DNA of 62,912 nt from an uncultured Oscillospiraceae bacterium. GTDB taxonomy: Bacteria > Bacillota > Clostridia > Oscillospirales > Oscillospiraceae. The stretch spans positions 1 through 62,912 of the forward strand of contig CAAEUZ010000091.1 of the NCBI GenBank assembly GCA_900759385.1. The letters run 5' to 3'. A model generated the notes under the pieces. That model was not told the DNA's origin, made no database searches, and worked only from the letters and a program-made list of their open reading frames with translations. Shown here piece by piece: positions 24,418 to 35,940 of this stretch (positions within the stretch are counted from its first letter, which is position 1; the number at the start of each line of letters is the position of its first letter). The translations under genes were made by a program, and so were the position numbers.

Positions 24418-24545
24418 AGTGCGAGTCAACCTCCACTTTCAGTCATACTTCAACCAAGATACTTTAACATAAAAATGTGAACAAAGAAAGTCGTTTGTGT
24501 TCTTTTTGCAAATTGTGTGCCCGTCGCCCCGGTCTGCAAGGCGAT

Positions 24546-24582
24546 AAAAGGTGACAGGTGCGGACAGCACCTGTCACCTTTT
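24546..24582. terminator. Very strong bidirectional-looking hairpin after serA
   Basis: AAAAGGTGACAGGTGC (24546-24561) and GCACCTGTCACCTTTT (24567-24582) form a perfect 16-bp stem with a 5-nt loop. It works as an intrinsic terminator for serA on the minus strand (TTTTAT tail) and has the A/T flanks of a bidirectional terminator. The rest of 24418-24606 contains no gene. Confidence 0.85.
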
Positions 24583-24606
24583 GTCAATGCGGCCGATAGC
24601 GTCGCC

Positions 24607-25770
24607 TTATATGACGCGCACGCGCAGCACGTCGGGGTCCTTGAGTATTTCGCCGGTTATCTCCTCGCCCACCTTCTCGGCCAGGTCTATCATGGTGTAG
24701 GCATAGCCGCCGCGGGGCTTGTTTATCATGTGCTCGATGTTGATGTTCCGCGCGGAGATCAGGTCGAGGATGGTGTTTATCTTGTTGGGCACGTTGCGGT
24801 GCAGCACGCACAGGCGGCAGACGCCCAGGCGGTCCAGGCTGGCGTTGGGCAGGTTAACGCTGTTGTGGATGTTGCCGTTGGCCAGATAGTCGTATATCTC
24901 CTGCGCGGCCATGATGGAGCACTTCTCCTCGCTCTCAGGCGTGCAGGCGCCCAGATGCGGCAGGGTTATGCAGTTCTTCACGCCTATGAGCTTGGCGTTG
25001 GGGAAGTCGGTAACGTACTTGCCCACGCGGCCGCTCTCCAGGGCGGCGATCATCGCGTCGTCGTCCACCACCTCGGCGCGGCTCTCGTTCATTATGCGCA
25101 CGCCGGGGCGCATGGAGGCCAGGGCCTCTGCGTTTATCATGTGGTGCGTGCCGTCATTGTAGGGCACGTTGAGGCTGATGTAATCGCTGGTGCGGAAGAT
25201 CTCCTCGACGTAATCCACGTGTATGACGTTGCGGCTCAGGCGCCACGCGCTCTCGATGGAGATGAACGGGTCGTACCCGCGCACTGTCATGCCGAACTCC
25301 AGCGCAAGGTTCGCCACCAGCGAGCCGATGGCGCCCAGGCCGATGACGCCCAGGCTCTTGCCGCAGAGTTCCGGACCGGAGAAGGCGCTCTTGCCCTTCT
25401 CGACCAGGGCCGGCACCTCGTCGCCCTTGTCGGCGATGGAGTTCACCCACTCTATGGCGCCGAGCATGTCGCGGCTCGCGAGCAGCATGTCGAAGATAAT
25501 CATCTCCTTGGTAGCGTCCGCGTTGGCGCCGGGGGCGTTGAAGACCACGATGCCCTGCTCCGCGCACTGCTCCACGGGTATGTTGTTGGTGCCCGCGCCG
25601 GCACGGCCTATGCAGAGCAGCTCGGGCCAGAACTCGGTGCTGTGCAGGTCTGCGCTGCGGATAAGCAGGGCCTGCGGATTATCGACCCTGGGCCCTACCT
25701 CACAGCCGTGCTTTTCCAGTATCTGCGTCCCCAGAGGGGAGATGGTGTTCATCGTCCGTATTTTAAACAT
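24607..25770 (-). CDS. serA: Phosphoglycerate dehydrogenase-like 2-hydroxyacid dehydrogenase with ACT domain
   Basis: First step of serine synthesis: 3-phosphoglycerate to 3-phosphohydroxypyruvate with NAD. The 387-residue protein has GVIGLGAIGS (NAD-binding), the catalytic Arg in NESRAEVV, the catalytic His in LPHLGACTPE, and a C-terminal ACT domain (about 310-387) for effector binding. The ATG at 25770 follows GAGGTGG and overlaps the serC stop by 8 nt. Pairing with serC makes the SerA assignment strong. Confidence 0.93.
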   Translation of the reverse strand: MFKIRTMNTISPLGTQILEKHGCEVGPRVDNPQALLIRSADLHSTEFWPELLCIGRAGAGTNNIPVEQCAEQGIVVFNAPGANADATKEMIIFDMLLASRDMLGAIEWVNSIADKGDEVPALVEKGKSAFSGPELCGKSLGVIGLGAIGSLVANLALEFGMTVRGYDPFISIESAWRLSRNVIHVDYVEEIFRTSDYISLNVPYNDGTHHMINAEALASMRPGVRIMNESRAEVVDDDAMIAALESGRVGKYVTDFPNAKLIGVKNCITLPHLGACTPESEEKCSIMAAQEIYDYLANGNIHNSVNLPNASLDRLGVCRLCVLHRNVPNKINTILDLISARNINIEHMINKPRGGYAYTMIDLAEKVGEEITGEILKDPDVLRVRVI

Positions 25771-26848
25771 GGTGTTCCACCTCAAAATCCTTCATATATT
25801 CGGCCAGCGCCTTTGCCCCGGCCAGAGGCATGGCGTTATACAGCGAAGCGCGCATCCCGCCGGTGAGCCGGTGGCCCTTGACGTTGAGGAGGCCGCGCGC
25901 GGCGGCACCCTTGACAAACTCGGCGTCGAGCTGCTCGTCCCCGGTCCGGAACGTGACGTTCATCATGGAGCGGGAACCCGGCTCGGCGTGCGCCTTATAG
26001 AGGCGGGAGTTGTCCAGCACCTCGTAAACCAGTGCGCTGCGCTCACGGCGGCGGCGGTCCATCTCGGCCACGCCGCCCTGTTCGGCCACCCAGTCCAGCA
26101 CCAGCCCGAGCATATATATGCACCAGCAGGGCGGGGTGTTGAGCATGGAGTCCTTGTCTATCATCTTGGCATAACTCATTATCTGGGGCGTAATAGCCGC
26201 CTCATGCCCGGCAAAGCTGCGGTCGATTATGACCACGGTGAGGCCGGCCGGGGCGATATTCTTCTGCGCGCCGGCATATATTAGGGCGTACCTGCCCACG
26301 TCAACGGGCCTGCTCATGATCTCGCTGGACATGTCGCAGACCAGCGGCACGCCGCCCGTCTCGGGCACATAGTCCCAGGCGGTGCCGAAAATGGTGTTGT
26401 TGGCACAGTAGTGGAAATACGCGCTCGCCGGGTCTATATCCAGCTCATTCTGGGCCGGGATATGCCTGTAGCCGTTGTCCTTGCCCTCGTAGGAGACATG
26501 GACAGCGCCGTACTTGGCGGCCTCCCTGGCCGCTATGCCGGAGAAATTGCCGGTGACGGCGTAGTCCGCCCCGCGCCCGTCCATGAGGTTGAGCGGGATG
26601 GCCGCGAACTGGCTTGTCGCGCCGCCCTGAAGGAACAGCACCTCGTGCGTATCAGGCACGCCCAGCAGGTTCTTGAAGCTCTCCTTGGCTTTGGCGTGGA
26701 TTTCCGCGAACTGACTGCCGCGGTGACTCATCTCCATTACGCTCATGCCGCAGCCGTGCCAGTTAAGCAGCTCCGACTGCGCCCTCTCGAGCACCGGTTC
26801 CGGCATTATCGCCGGGCCCGCCGCGAAATTATAAGCCCTTCCCGCCAT
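25763..26848 (-). CDS. serC: Phosphoserine aminotransferase
   Basis: PLP enzyme converting 3-phosphohydroxypyruvate and glutamate to phosphoserine. The 361-residue protein starts with the diagnostic YNFAAGPAIMPEPVL and contains YAGAQKNIAPAGLTVVII, in which K is the PLP Schiff-base lysine, and CDMSSEIMSRP. Good GGAAGGAG site. Forms a two-gene serC-serA operon; no serB is seen. Confidence 0.97.
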   Translation of the reverse strand: MAGRAYNFAAGPAIMPEPVLERAQSELLNWHGCGMSVMEMSHRGSQFAEIHAKAKESFKNLLGVPDTHEVLFLQGGATSQFAAIPLNLMDGRGADYAVTGNFSGIAAREAAKYGAVHVSYEGKDNGYRHIPAQNELDIDPASAYFHYCANNTIFGTAWDYVPETGGVPLVCDMSSEIMSRPVDVGRYALIYAGAQKNIAPAGLTVVIIDRSFAGHEAAITPQIMSYAKMIDKDSMLNTPPCWCIYMLGLVLDWVAEQGGVAEMDRRRRERSALVYEVLDNSRLYKAHAEPGSRSMMNVTFRTGDEQLDAEFVKGAAARGLLNVKGHRLTGGMRASLYNAMPLAGAKALAEYMKDFEVEHHV

Positions 26849-26904
26849 AGCAATGGCTCCTTCCGTTACGTAAAATAGCGATATTATACAATCGCGTTCT
26901 TTAA

Positions 26905-26934
26905 ATTATATCTTTTAAAAGGCAGGCTAGTCAA
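26905..26934 (-). promoter_or_regulatory. Strong sigma-A promoter of serC-serA overlapping the mtaB stop
   Basis: Minus-strand TTGACT (26934-26929, 5/6), 18-nt spacer, TATAAT (26910-26905, 6/6). The -35 lies over the mtaB stop codon. Downstream, near the expected start, GCGAT (26878-26882) and ATCGC (26891-26895) form an inverted repeat that could be an operator. Confidence 0.75.
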
Positions 26935-28213
26935 TAGCCGCTCCGACAAGCATTTGCCCCTCTGCTGCCGAGATTTTAACCAATTTGACAAGCCCGCGCA
27001 GTCCCGTGCCCTCCACGCGCACCTCAGTGTAGTTGGGCGCGTGCCCGAAGCTGTACCCGTCCGACTCCGTCTCGAACAGCACGCTCTGCACAGAGCCGAC
27101 GCACCCGGCCAGGTAATCCCGCTGCATCTCCAGCGCGGCCCCGTGCGCCTCGTGCGCCCTGGCGTTCTTTACGGCGTGCGTGAGCTGCCCCGGCAGCCTG
27201 TCGGCCACCGTACCGGGACGGCGGGAATACGGGAATACGTGCATGGCCGCAAAGCCGCACTTGCGGATAAAGGCCATGGTCTCGGCGAACTCCTCCTCCG
27301 TCTCCCCCGGGAAGCCGGTGATGAGGTCGGTGGTCAGGGCGCAGTGCGGGAAGTGCCGCCGCAGCCTCCCGCACACGGCGTAAAACTCATCCGTGGTGTA
27401 CTTCCTCTTCATGCGCTTTAGCACACCGTCGCTGCCCGACTGCATGGAGAGGTGGAAATGCGGGCACAGCCCGGGGAGCTTTGCCATGCGTTCACACCAC
27501 TCCTCCGTTATGACCGTCGGCTCGATGGAGCCCAGACGTATCCTCACGCCCGGCGCGGCCTTGGCAACGGCCTCAACGGCGTCCGCCAGCCCCGGCTTTC
27601 CCTCCAGGTCGCGGCCATAGGAGGCGATCTCGATGCCGGTGAGGACTATCTCCAGGTAGCCCTTCCCCGCCAGCTCCGCAGCCTGCTCCGCTATCCTCCC
27701 CAGCGGCAGGGAGCGCACGCCGCCGCGGGCATACGGTATGATGCAGTATGAGCAGAAATTGGCGCAGCCGTCCTCTATCTTCAGCCAGGCTCGCGCATGG
27801 CCCTCATAGGCGCCGGCCGGGAGGTCCTCTATCACCTTGCGTGCAAACGGCACGTCTATGCTTACACTCTTCTGCCGCTCCGACACGGCCTTCTCCACGG
27901 CGTCCAGGAATCCGCGCCTGTCGCCGCTGCCCCAGACCACGTCGGCCAGCCCCTGCGCGCTCTCCGCATCCGTCTGCGACCAGCAGCCGCATACGGCGCT
28001 GACGGCCCCGGGGTTCTCGCCAACCAGCCGCCGCAGCGCCTGGCGGGACTTGCGCCCGCTCTCGGCCGTGACGGCGCAGGTGTTGACGATGACGCAGTCG
28101 GCCTTCTCTCCTTCCACGGCGGGGCTGTGCCCCCGTCCGGCCAGGATGGTCTCCATGGCCTGGGTTTCATATTGGTTGACCTTGCAGCCAAGGGTGTATA
28201 TAATGTACTTCAT
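26927..28213 (-). CDS. mtaB: tRNA t6A37 methylthiotransferase MtaB
   Basis: Radical-SAM enzyme that converts t6A37 to ms2t6A37 in tRNAs reading ANN codons. The 428-residue protein has the N-terminal UPF0004 domain (LGCKVNQYETQAM, NTCAVT), the radical-SAM CxxxCxxC motif in CANFCSYC, and a C-terminal TRAM region. The LGCKVNQYE start is typical for MtaB (YqeV) rather than MiaB or RimO. Normal length. It is divergent from the cysteine desulfurase gene, a functional neighbour through sulfur supply. Confidence 0.93.
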   Translation of the reverse strand: MKYIIYTLGCKVNQYETQAMETILAGRGHSPAVEGEKADCVIVNTCAVTAESGRKSRQALRRLVGENPGAVSAVCGCWSQTDAESAQGLADVVWGSGDRRGFLDAVEKAVSERQKSVSIDVPFARKVIEDLPAGAYEGHARAWLKIEDGCANFCSYCIIPYARGGVRSLPLGRIAEQAAELAGKGYLEIVLTGIEIASYGRDLEGKPGLADAVEAVAKAAPGVRIRLGSIEPTVITEEWCERMAKLPGLCPHFHLSMQSGSDGVLKRMKRKYTTDEFYAVCGRLRRHFPHCALTTDLITGFPGETEEEFAETMAFIRKCGFAAMHVFPYSRRPGTVADRLPGQLTHAVKNARAHEAHGAALEMQRDYLAGCVGSVQSVLFETESDGYSFGHAPNYTEVRVEGTGLRGLVKLVKISAAEGQMLVGAAID

Positions 28214-28367
28214 AGGATTCTCCTTGGTAGGTGTGGGGTTTCTCCGGGAAATGACGTATGCGCTATGCGGCGGTGCGTTTTTGCCCTCTGTCCGCCCGCC
28301 GCCCGCGGGGGTCTACGGATGCCGCCGGCCTTTTGTGCCGGCATAACGCAAAAGAGGGGCTTTAATA

Positions 28368-29498
28368 ATGGAAATATATCTCGACAACGCTGCGACGACC
28401 AGGGTCTGCCCCGAGGCCGCCGAGGCGGCTTTGAACGCCATGCTGAACGATTACGGCAACCCCAGTTCCACGCACGCCAAGGGGCGCGCTGCGCTCAAAC
28501 TTGTCACCAACGCGCGCAGGCAGCTTGCCAGGGCGCTGGGATGCGAGCCGGGGGAGCTGGTTTACACCTCCTGCGGCTCTGAGAGCGACAACTGGGCCCT
28601 CTGGTCCGGCGCGGAATACGTCTCGCGCAAGGGCGGGCACGTAATCAGTTCCACCGTGGAGCACGACGCAGTGCGCCACGGCCTCGACGAGCTGGAGCGG
28701 AGAGGCTACGAGGTCACCCGGCTCACACCCGGCCCGTCCGGGGCCGTGACCGCCGAACAGGTGCAGGACGCCCTGCGGCCCGATACCATCCTCGTCTCGC
28801 TCATGCTGGTGAATAACGAGACCGGCGCCGTGACGGACATAAACGCAGTCTCCAAAATGCTCAGGAAGTCAAACCCCAGGGCGCTTCTGCACACGGACGC
28901 GGTGCAGGGTTTCCTCAAGGTGCCCTTCAAGGCCAAGACCCTGGGCGCAGACCTCATCAGCATTTCGGGCCACAAAATACACGCCCCCAAGGGCATCGGC
29001 GCGCTGTACATAAAAAACGGCGTGCGCCTCAGGCCGCTCATAGTTGGCGGGGCGCAGGAGGAGTCCCGGCGCGCAGGTACGGAAAATGTGCCCTACATCT
29101 GCGCCTTCGGCGAGGCGGCGCGGATAGGTTCGGAACACGCCGCGGAGTACCAGGAGCATATGCGCGCGCTGCGCAGCCGCGCCGTGGAGCGGCTTGAGAG
29201 CGAGAATCCCGGGCTGGTGACCATAGGCGGCGGCGCGCCGCACATCCTGTCCATATCCCTGCCCGGATACAGGAGCGAGGTGCTCATGAACTTCCTCGAA
29301 GCGCGCGGGATTTACGTCTCCCGCTCCTCTGCCTGCAAACGCGGCGCCCGCAGCCATGTGCTTGAGGCCATGGGCCTGCCCTCCGACGTCATAGACGGCA
29401 CTCTGCGCATAGGGCTCTCCCGCTACACTACCGAAGCCGAAATAGACGAGTTCTGCACCGCAATCCGCGAAGCGCGTCAGACGCTGGCGCACCACTGA
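28368..29498 (+). CDS. Cysteine desulfurase (NifS/IscS family)
   Basis: PLP enzyme supplying sulfur from cysteine. The 376-residue protein starts MEIYLDNAATT; the PLP lysine is in SGHKIHAPKG and the catalytic cysteine in SSACKRGARSH, with an extended lobe loop. GAGGGG precedes the ATG. No IscU or ThiI gene follows in the window, so the sulfur acceptor is unknown; proximity to mtaB suggests tRNA thiolation or Fe-S supply. An isolated 6-bp GCCGGC hairpin lies 26-44 bp upstream of the start. Confidence 0.92.
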   Translation: MEIYLDNAATTRVCPEAAEAALNAMLNDYGNPSSTHAKGRAALKLVTNARRQLARALGCEPGELVYTSCGSESDNWALWSGAEYVSRKGGHVISSTVEHDAVRHGLDELERRGYEVTRLTPGPSGAVTAEQVQDALRPDTILVSLMLVNNETGAVTDINAVSKMLRKSNPRALLHTDAVQGFLKVPFKAKTLGADLISISGHKIHAPKGIGALYIKNGVRLRPLIVGGAQEESRRAGTENVPYICAFGEAARIGSEHAAEYQEHMRALRSRAVERLESENPGLVTIGGGAPHILSISLPGYRSEVLMNFLEARGIYVSRSSACKRGARSHVLEAMGLPSDVIDGTLRIGLSRYTTEAEIDEFCTAIREARQTLAHH

Positions 29499-29578
29499 TT
29501 TTATACCACTGCAGGCGCGCGCGTCAATACGCTCCGGGCCATTTGGGCTGCGCGCTGACGGCAAGTGCGCCCGTTATC

Positions 29579-29634
29579 TGCAATTTCAGGGGTTTCTCCG
29601 GCATTACACCCGGAAGAAGCCCCTTATAATTGCA
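29579..29634. terminator. Long imperfect inverted repeat between the cysteine desulfurase gene and uvrA
   Basis: Arms 29579-29601 and 29610-29634 share TGCAATT...AGGGG...TTCT.CCGG, about 20 matches over 25 positions with an 8-nt loop. It lies 80 bp past the cysteine desulfurase stop. There is no clean T-run after it, so it may be a terminator hairpin or a degenerate repeat element. Confidence 0.4.
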
Positions 29635-29668
29635 TATTCCCGCCCGGAGGCAGGACCGCAGTTTATGG

Positions 29669-29697
29669 TTGAAATCCCCCGCCGGGCGCGGTATAAT
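29669..29697 (+). promoter_or_regulatory. Sigma-A promoter of uvrA
   Basis: TTGAAA (29669-29674, 5/6), 17-nt spacer, TATAAT (29692-29697, 6/6), 43 nt before the uvrA ATG. I see no LexA/DinR-like box (GAAC-N4-GTTY) overlapping it. Confidence 0.8.
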
Positions 29698-29740
29698 TAC
29701 CTGATTGACTCATTGACGGCAAGAGGTAAGAATCAGACAC

Positions 29741-32572
<2,832 letters not shown>

Positions 32573-32617
32573 ACGCGGACAAGTCCGCGCGCATAGCATG
32601 AGTATGGAGGTGTGCTC

Positions 32618-32947
32618 ATGCTGTGGAACATACTGGGCGCGGCGGCTGTCGCGGCGCTGATAATACTGCTCATCTGGGCCCTGCGCGGCCTGATGCTCAC
32701 ACCGGTCAGGGCCGGGGCGCACACGCGCCTTGCCGTACGTCTGGACGTGACGGGGCCGGAGCCCTCCCTGGAGAGCTCCGTGAACGCCCTGCTGTGGCTG
32801 GACGCCAACGGCACCCTGCCCTGCGAAATCGAGATATGCGACCTCGGCATGGACGAGGCTACCCTCGCCGTGGCGGAAACTCTCGCCCGCGGCGACGGGA
32901 GGATAAGTCTGCTGTCCGCAGTCCGGCGGACGGAAGAAGGGGACTAA
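32618..32947 (+). CDS. Small single-pass membrane protein of unknown function
   Basis: A 109-residue protein with one N-terminal hydrophobic helix (about 4-24), then a soluble domain with beta-like alternation and the acidic stretch EIEICDLGMDEATL. The ATG at 32618 follows GGAGG by 7 nt. It ends directly against the recD2 start (no intergenic base), so it is cotranslated. I do not recognise the family. Confidence 0.7.
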   Translation: MLWNILGAAAVAALIILLIWALRGLMLTPVRAGAHTRLAVRLDVTGPEPSLESSVNALLWLDANGTLPCEIEICDLGMDEATLAVAETLARGDGRISLLSAVRRTEEGD

Positions 32948-35170
32948 TTGCAAGAGGAAGAACTTCAGGAGCTCTACGGAAAGATAGCTTCCGTGATCTA
33001 TACAAATGAAGAAAACGGCTACACTGTCCTCCGTCTCGAGACCCAGGACGGCGAGAATGTGAACGTCGTCGGCACCCTGCCCTCGGCTTATCCGGGCGAG
33101 GAGCTGCACGTGTTCGGCCAGTGGGTCACCCACCCGAACCACGGCCGGCAGTTCAAGAGCGAGTACGCCGAGCGGAGCCTTCCCAGGACCAGGGAGGCCA
33201 TATACGCCTACCTGGCCGGCCATGCGGTGCGCGGCATCGGCCCCGCCACGGCGGCACTCATCGTGGACAAATTCGGCGACAAGACCCTCGAGGTGCTGGA
33301 GCGCCAGCCCGAGCGGCTCACCGAGATACGCGGAGTCAGCGCGGCCAAGGCGGAGACCATCTCCCGTGATTTCCGCCGCCAGGCCGGGCTGAGACGGCTG
33401 ATGGAGTTCCTATGCTCCCACGAGCTGCGCCCGCTGCTGGCTGTGCGCCTCTACCGCTTTTACGGCGAGGACTCCATGGACGTCGTCGGTGATGACCCGT
33501 ACATACTCGCCTCCCCGCATATCGGCGGCACCTTTGCCGAGGCGGACAGGCTCGCCTTCGACCTCGGCGCTGAGGCGGACAATCCCGCCCGCGTCCGCGC
33601 CGCCGCCATTTTCGAGCTGCGCCACAACGCCGGCAACGGCCACTGCTTCATCCCCACGGACAAGCTTGCAGCCGTCACGGCGCAGTTCATCGGCGTAGAA
33701 CCGGACACCGCCCAGACAGCTATAGATTCCCTGGCCGGGGACGGCACGCTGGTGCGCACGGAGCTGTCCGGCCGGGATGTCTGCTACCTCGCCGAGCTGT
33801 ATGAGGCGGAATCCCGCGTGGCCGCGCGCCTGCTGGCCATGGCCGCAGGGCAGGAGCCGGAGACAGACGTGGACGCCGTGCTCTCAACGCTCGAGAGCAC
33901 CCGCGGCGTGAAATACGCCCCCAAGCAGCGCGAGGCCGTACGGCTCGCCGCCAACAGCCGCGTCATGGCCCTCACAGGCGGGCCGGGCACCGGCAAGACC
34001 ACTTCCCTGCGCGCCATCCTGGCGGTCTACGACTCGCTGGGAATCACCACGCTGCTGACGGCCCCCACCGGCCGCGCCGCCAAGCGCATGGGCGAGCTCA
34101 CAGGCCGCGAGGCCGCAACCATACACCGCCTTCTGGGCGCCGGCTTCTCCGAGGATGGCGAGCGCGTTGTCTTCGCCAAGGGCGCAGACGACAGGCTCGA
34201 CTGCGGCGCCGTGGTGCTGGACGAGTGCTCAATGGTTGACATAACTTTGATGGACGCCCTCCTGCAGGCTATGCCGGAGGACGCGCGGCTCATCCTCGTC
34301 GGCGACGCCGACCAGCTGCCCAGCGTGGGGCCGGGCCGGGTTTTCGCCGACATACTGAAGAGCGGCGCCGTGCCCGCCGTGCGCCTGACCGAGATCTTCC
34401 GCCAGGCCCACGAGAGCCGCATTGTCTCCCTCGCGCACGAGATAAACGCCGGACGGCATCCCAACCTCGCAGAGAACAAGGGCGACTTCTTCTTCCTGCG
34501 CCGCCAGAACGGCGAGAGGACGGCGGAGACGGTCGCCGAGCTGTGCAGCGTGAGATTGCCCGGGAAAATGGGCATCCCCGTGGAGGATATACAGGTGCTC
34601 ACGCCCACGCGGAAGGGCCCGCTGGGCACCAGGGAGCTCAACCGCAGGCTGCAGAGCGTGCTCAACCCGCCCATGAAGGGCAAAAACGAAAAAATTTTTG
34701 GCGAATTCACCTTCCGCGAGGGCGACAGGGTGATGCAAATCCGCAATAACTATGATATGATATGGCAGAGGGTGACTCCCGCCGGCACCACAGAGTACGG
34801 TGCAGGCATCTACAACGGGGACACGGGCTGTATTCTCGGCATCGACGATGAGAACGAGCTGCTGACCGTGGACTTTGACGGGCGCATCGCCTCCATAGGC
34901 TTTGACGCGCTGACAGAGCTGGAGCACGCCTGGGCCGTCACCATACACAAGAGCCAGGGCAGCGAGTATCGCGCCGTGGTGCTCGCCCTGGGCGAGGCCG
35001 CGCCGAGGCTCATGACCCGGGGTATACTTTACACCGCCGTGACCCGCGCGCGCGAACTGCTCATAGCCGTAGGCGATGAAGCCGCCGCGCACAGGATGAT
35101 AGACAACCACGTACAGTCGAGAAGGTACAGCGGGCTGCGCCTGCGCCTAATTGAGGGCGCGGCCTGCTGA
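32948..35170 (+). CDS. recD2: RecD2-type ATP-dependent DNA helicase
   Basis: RecD-like 5'-3' helicase without RecBC. The 740-residue protein has an N-terminal OB-like region with helix-hairpin-helix motifs (AVRGIGPATAALIV and LTEIRGVSAAKAETI), Walker A GGPGTGKTT near residues 346-354, LDECSMVD as motif II, and C-terminal UvrD-like motif with VTIHKSQGSEY. The start is TTG at 32948 with AGGGG 6 nt upstream; no ATG fits. Involved in replication-associated repair. Confidence 0.94.
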   Translation: MQEEELQELYGKIASVIYTNEENGYTVLRLETQDGENVNVVGTLPSAYPGEELHVFGQWVTHPNHGRQFKSEYAERSLPRTREAIYAYLAGHAVRGIGPATAALIVDKFGDKTLEVLERQPERLTEIRGVSAAKAETISRDFRRQAGLRRLMEFLCSHELRPLLAVRLYRFYGEDSMDVVGDDPYILASPHIGGTFAEADRLAFDLGAEADNPARVRAAAIFELRHNAGNGHCFIPTDKLAAVTAQFIGVEPDTAQTAIDSLAGDGTLVRTELSGRDVCYLAELYEAESRVAARLLAMAAGQEPETDVDAVLSTLESTRGVKYAPKQREAVRLAANSRVMALTGGPGTGKTTSLRAILAVYDSLGITTLLTAPTGRAAKRMGELTGREAATIHRLLGAGFSEDGERVVFAKGADDRLDCGAVVLDECSMVDITLMDALLQAMPEDARLILVGDADQLPSVGPGRVFADILKSGAVPAVRLTEIFRQAHESRIVSLAHEINAGRHPNLAENKGDFFFLRRQNGERTAETVAELCSVRLPGKMGIPVEDIQVLTPTRKGPLGTRELNRRLQSVLNPPMKGKNEKIFGEFTFREGDRVMQIRNNYDMIWQRVTPAGTTEYGAGIYNGDTGCILGIDDENELLTVDFDGRIASIGFDALTELEHAWAVTIHKSQGSEYRAVVLALGEAAPRLMTRGILYTAVTRARELLIAVGDEAAAHRMIDNHVQSRRYSGLRLRLIEGAAC

Positions 35171-35220
35171 GAGAACAGGCGCCCTGAGGCGCCGCCGGAA
35201 CCGAAAGGGGTTGTACAGCC

Positions 35221-35877
35221 GTGTCAAAGCTCGTCGATGGTATACTTGACCTGCTCTTCCCGCCCAAGTGCGTCTTCTGCCGCGGCATACTGCGCCGCGG
35301 AGAGAGCGGCGTCTGCGCCCGGTGCCGGGACTCGCTCCCTTACCGGGAGAGGCCGCGCACTCCCGGCCCGGACGGCGTAAAGGCCGTGTGCGCTCCCTTC
35401 CGATACGCGGGAGATGTGAGCGAGGCCCTCAAGCGCTACAAGTTCAAGGGCATGACCGCTTATGCCAGCGTGTTCGGCAGGCTGGTCGCGCAGTGCGTGC
35501 GCGATAACCTTGCAGGGGAATACGACATTGTCTCCTGGGTCCCGCTCTCCAGCGAACGCCTGGCAGAGCGCGGCTATGACCAGGCCATGCTCATCGCCAT
35601 GGCCGCGGCCCTGGAGCTGGACGACGTGGCCGTGGAGACCCTGCGCAAGACGCGCAACGCCGCCCCGCAGTCACTCACAGGCGGCCGCGCCGAGCGGCTG
35701 GTCAACATCTCCGGCGCGTACGAGGCCATAGACCCCGAGCTGGTGCACGGCAAGCGTGTGCTGCTCATAGACGACATCATCACCTCGGGAGCTACGGTTG
35801 CGGAGTGCGCGCGCACCCTGCGCAGGGCCGGAGCGGCGGGCGTGGTATGCGCCTCTGTGGCGGCCTCGGCTGACTAA
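35221..35877 (+). CDS. comF: ComF family phosphoribosyltransferase-like protein
   Basis: The 218-residue protein has an N-terminal zinc finger (CVFC near 17-20 and CARC near 33-36) and a C-terminal phosphoribosyltransferase fold with the PRPP-loop motif VLLIDDIITSGAT. ComF proteins act in DNA uptake or handling after transformation. Starts with GTG; AAAGGGG lies 11 nt upstream. Downstream of recD2, separated by 50 bp with a 6-bp GGCGCC hairpin (35178-35193). Confidence 0.88.
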   Translation: MSKLVDGILDLLFPPKCVFCRGILRRGESGVCARCRDSLPYRERPRTPGPDGVKAVCAPFRYAGDVSEALKRYKFKGMTAYASVFGRLVAQCVRDNLAGEYDIVSWVPLSSERLAERGYDQAMLIAMAAALELDDVAVETLRKTRNAAPQSLTGGRAERLVNISGAYEAIDPELVHGKRVLLIDDIITSGATVAECARTLRRAGAAGVVCASVAASAD

Positions 35878-35885
35878 AAGCTTTC

Positions 35886-35908
35886 GCGCCTGTCTAGAAT
35901 ACAGGTGC
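35886..35908 (+). terminator. Weak hairpin between comF and mreB
   Basis: GCGCCTGT (35886-35893) and ACAGGTGC (35901-35908) pair over 8 bp including one G-U, with a 7-nt loop and then TTCTCC. A weak terminator or processing hairpin. Confidence 0.35.
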
Positions 35909-35940
35909 TTCTCCACTCGATGCAGAAAGGTTGAAGATTA

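Noticed and set aside
28324..28342. GCCGGC-N7-GCCGGC hairpin as terminator
   Set aside because: It lies between divergent genes with no T-run on either strand; no gene ends there.
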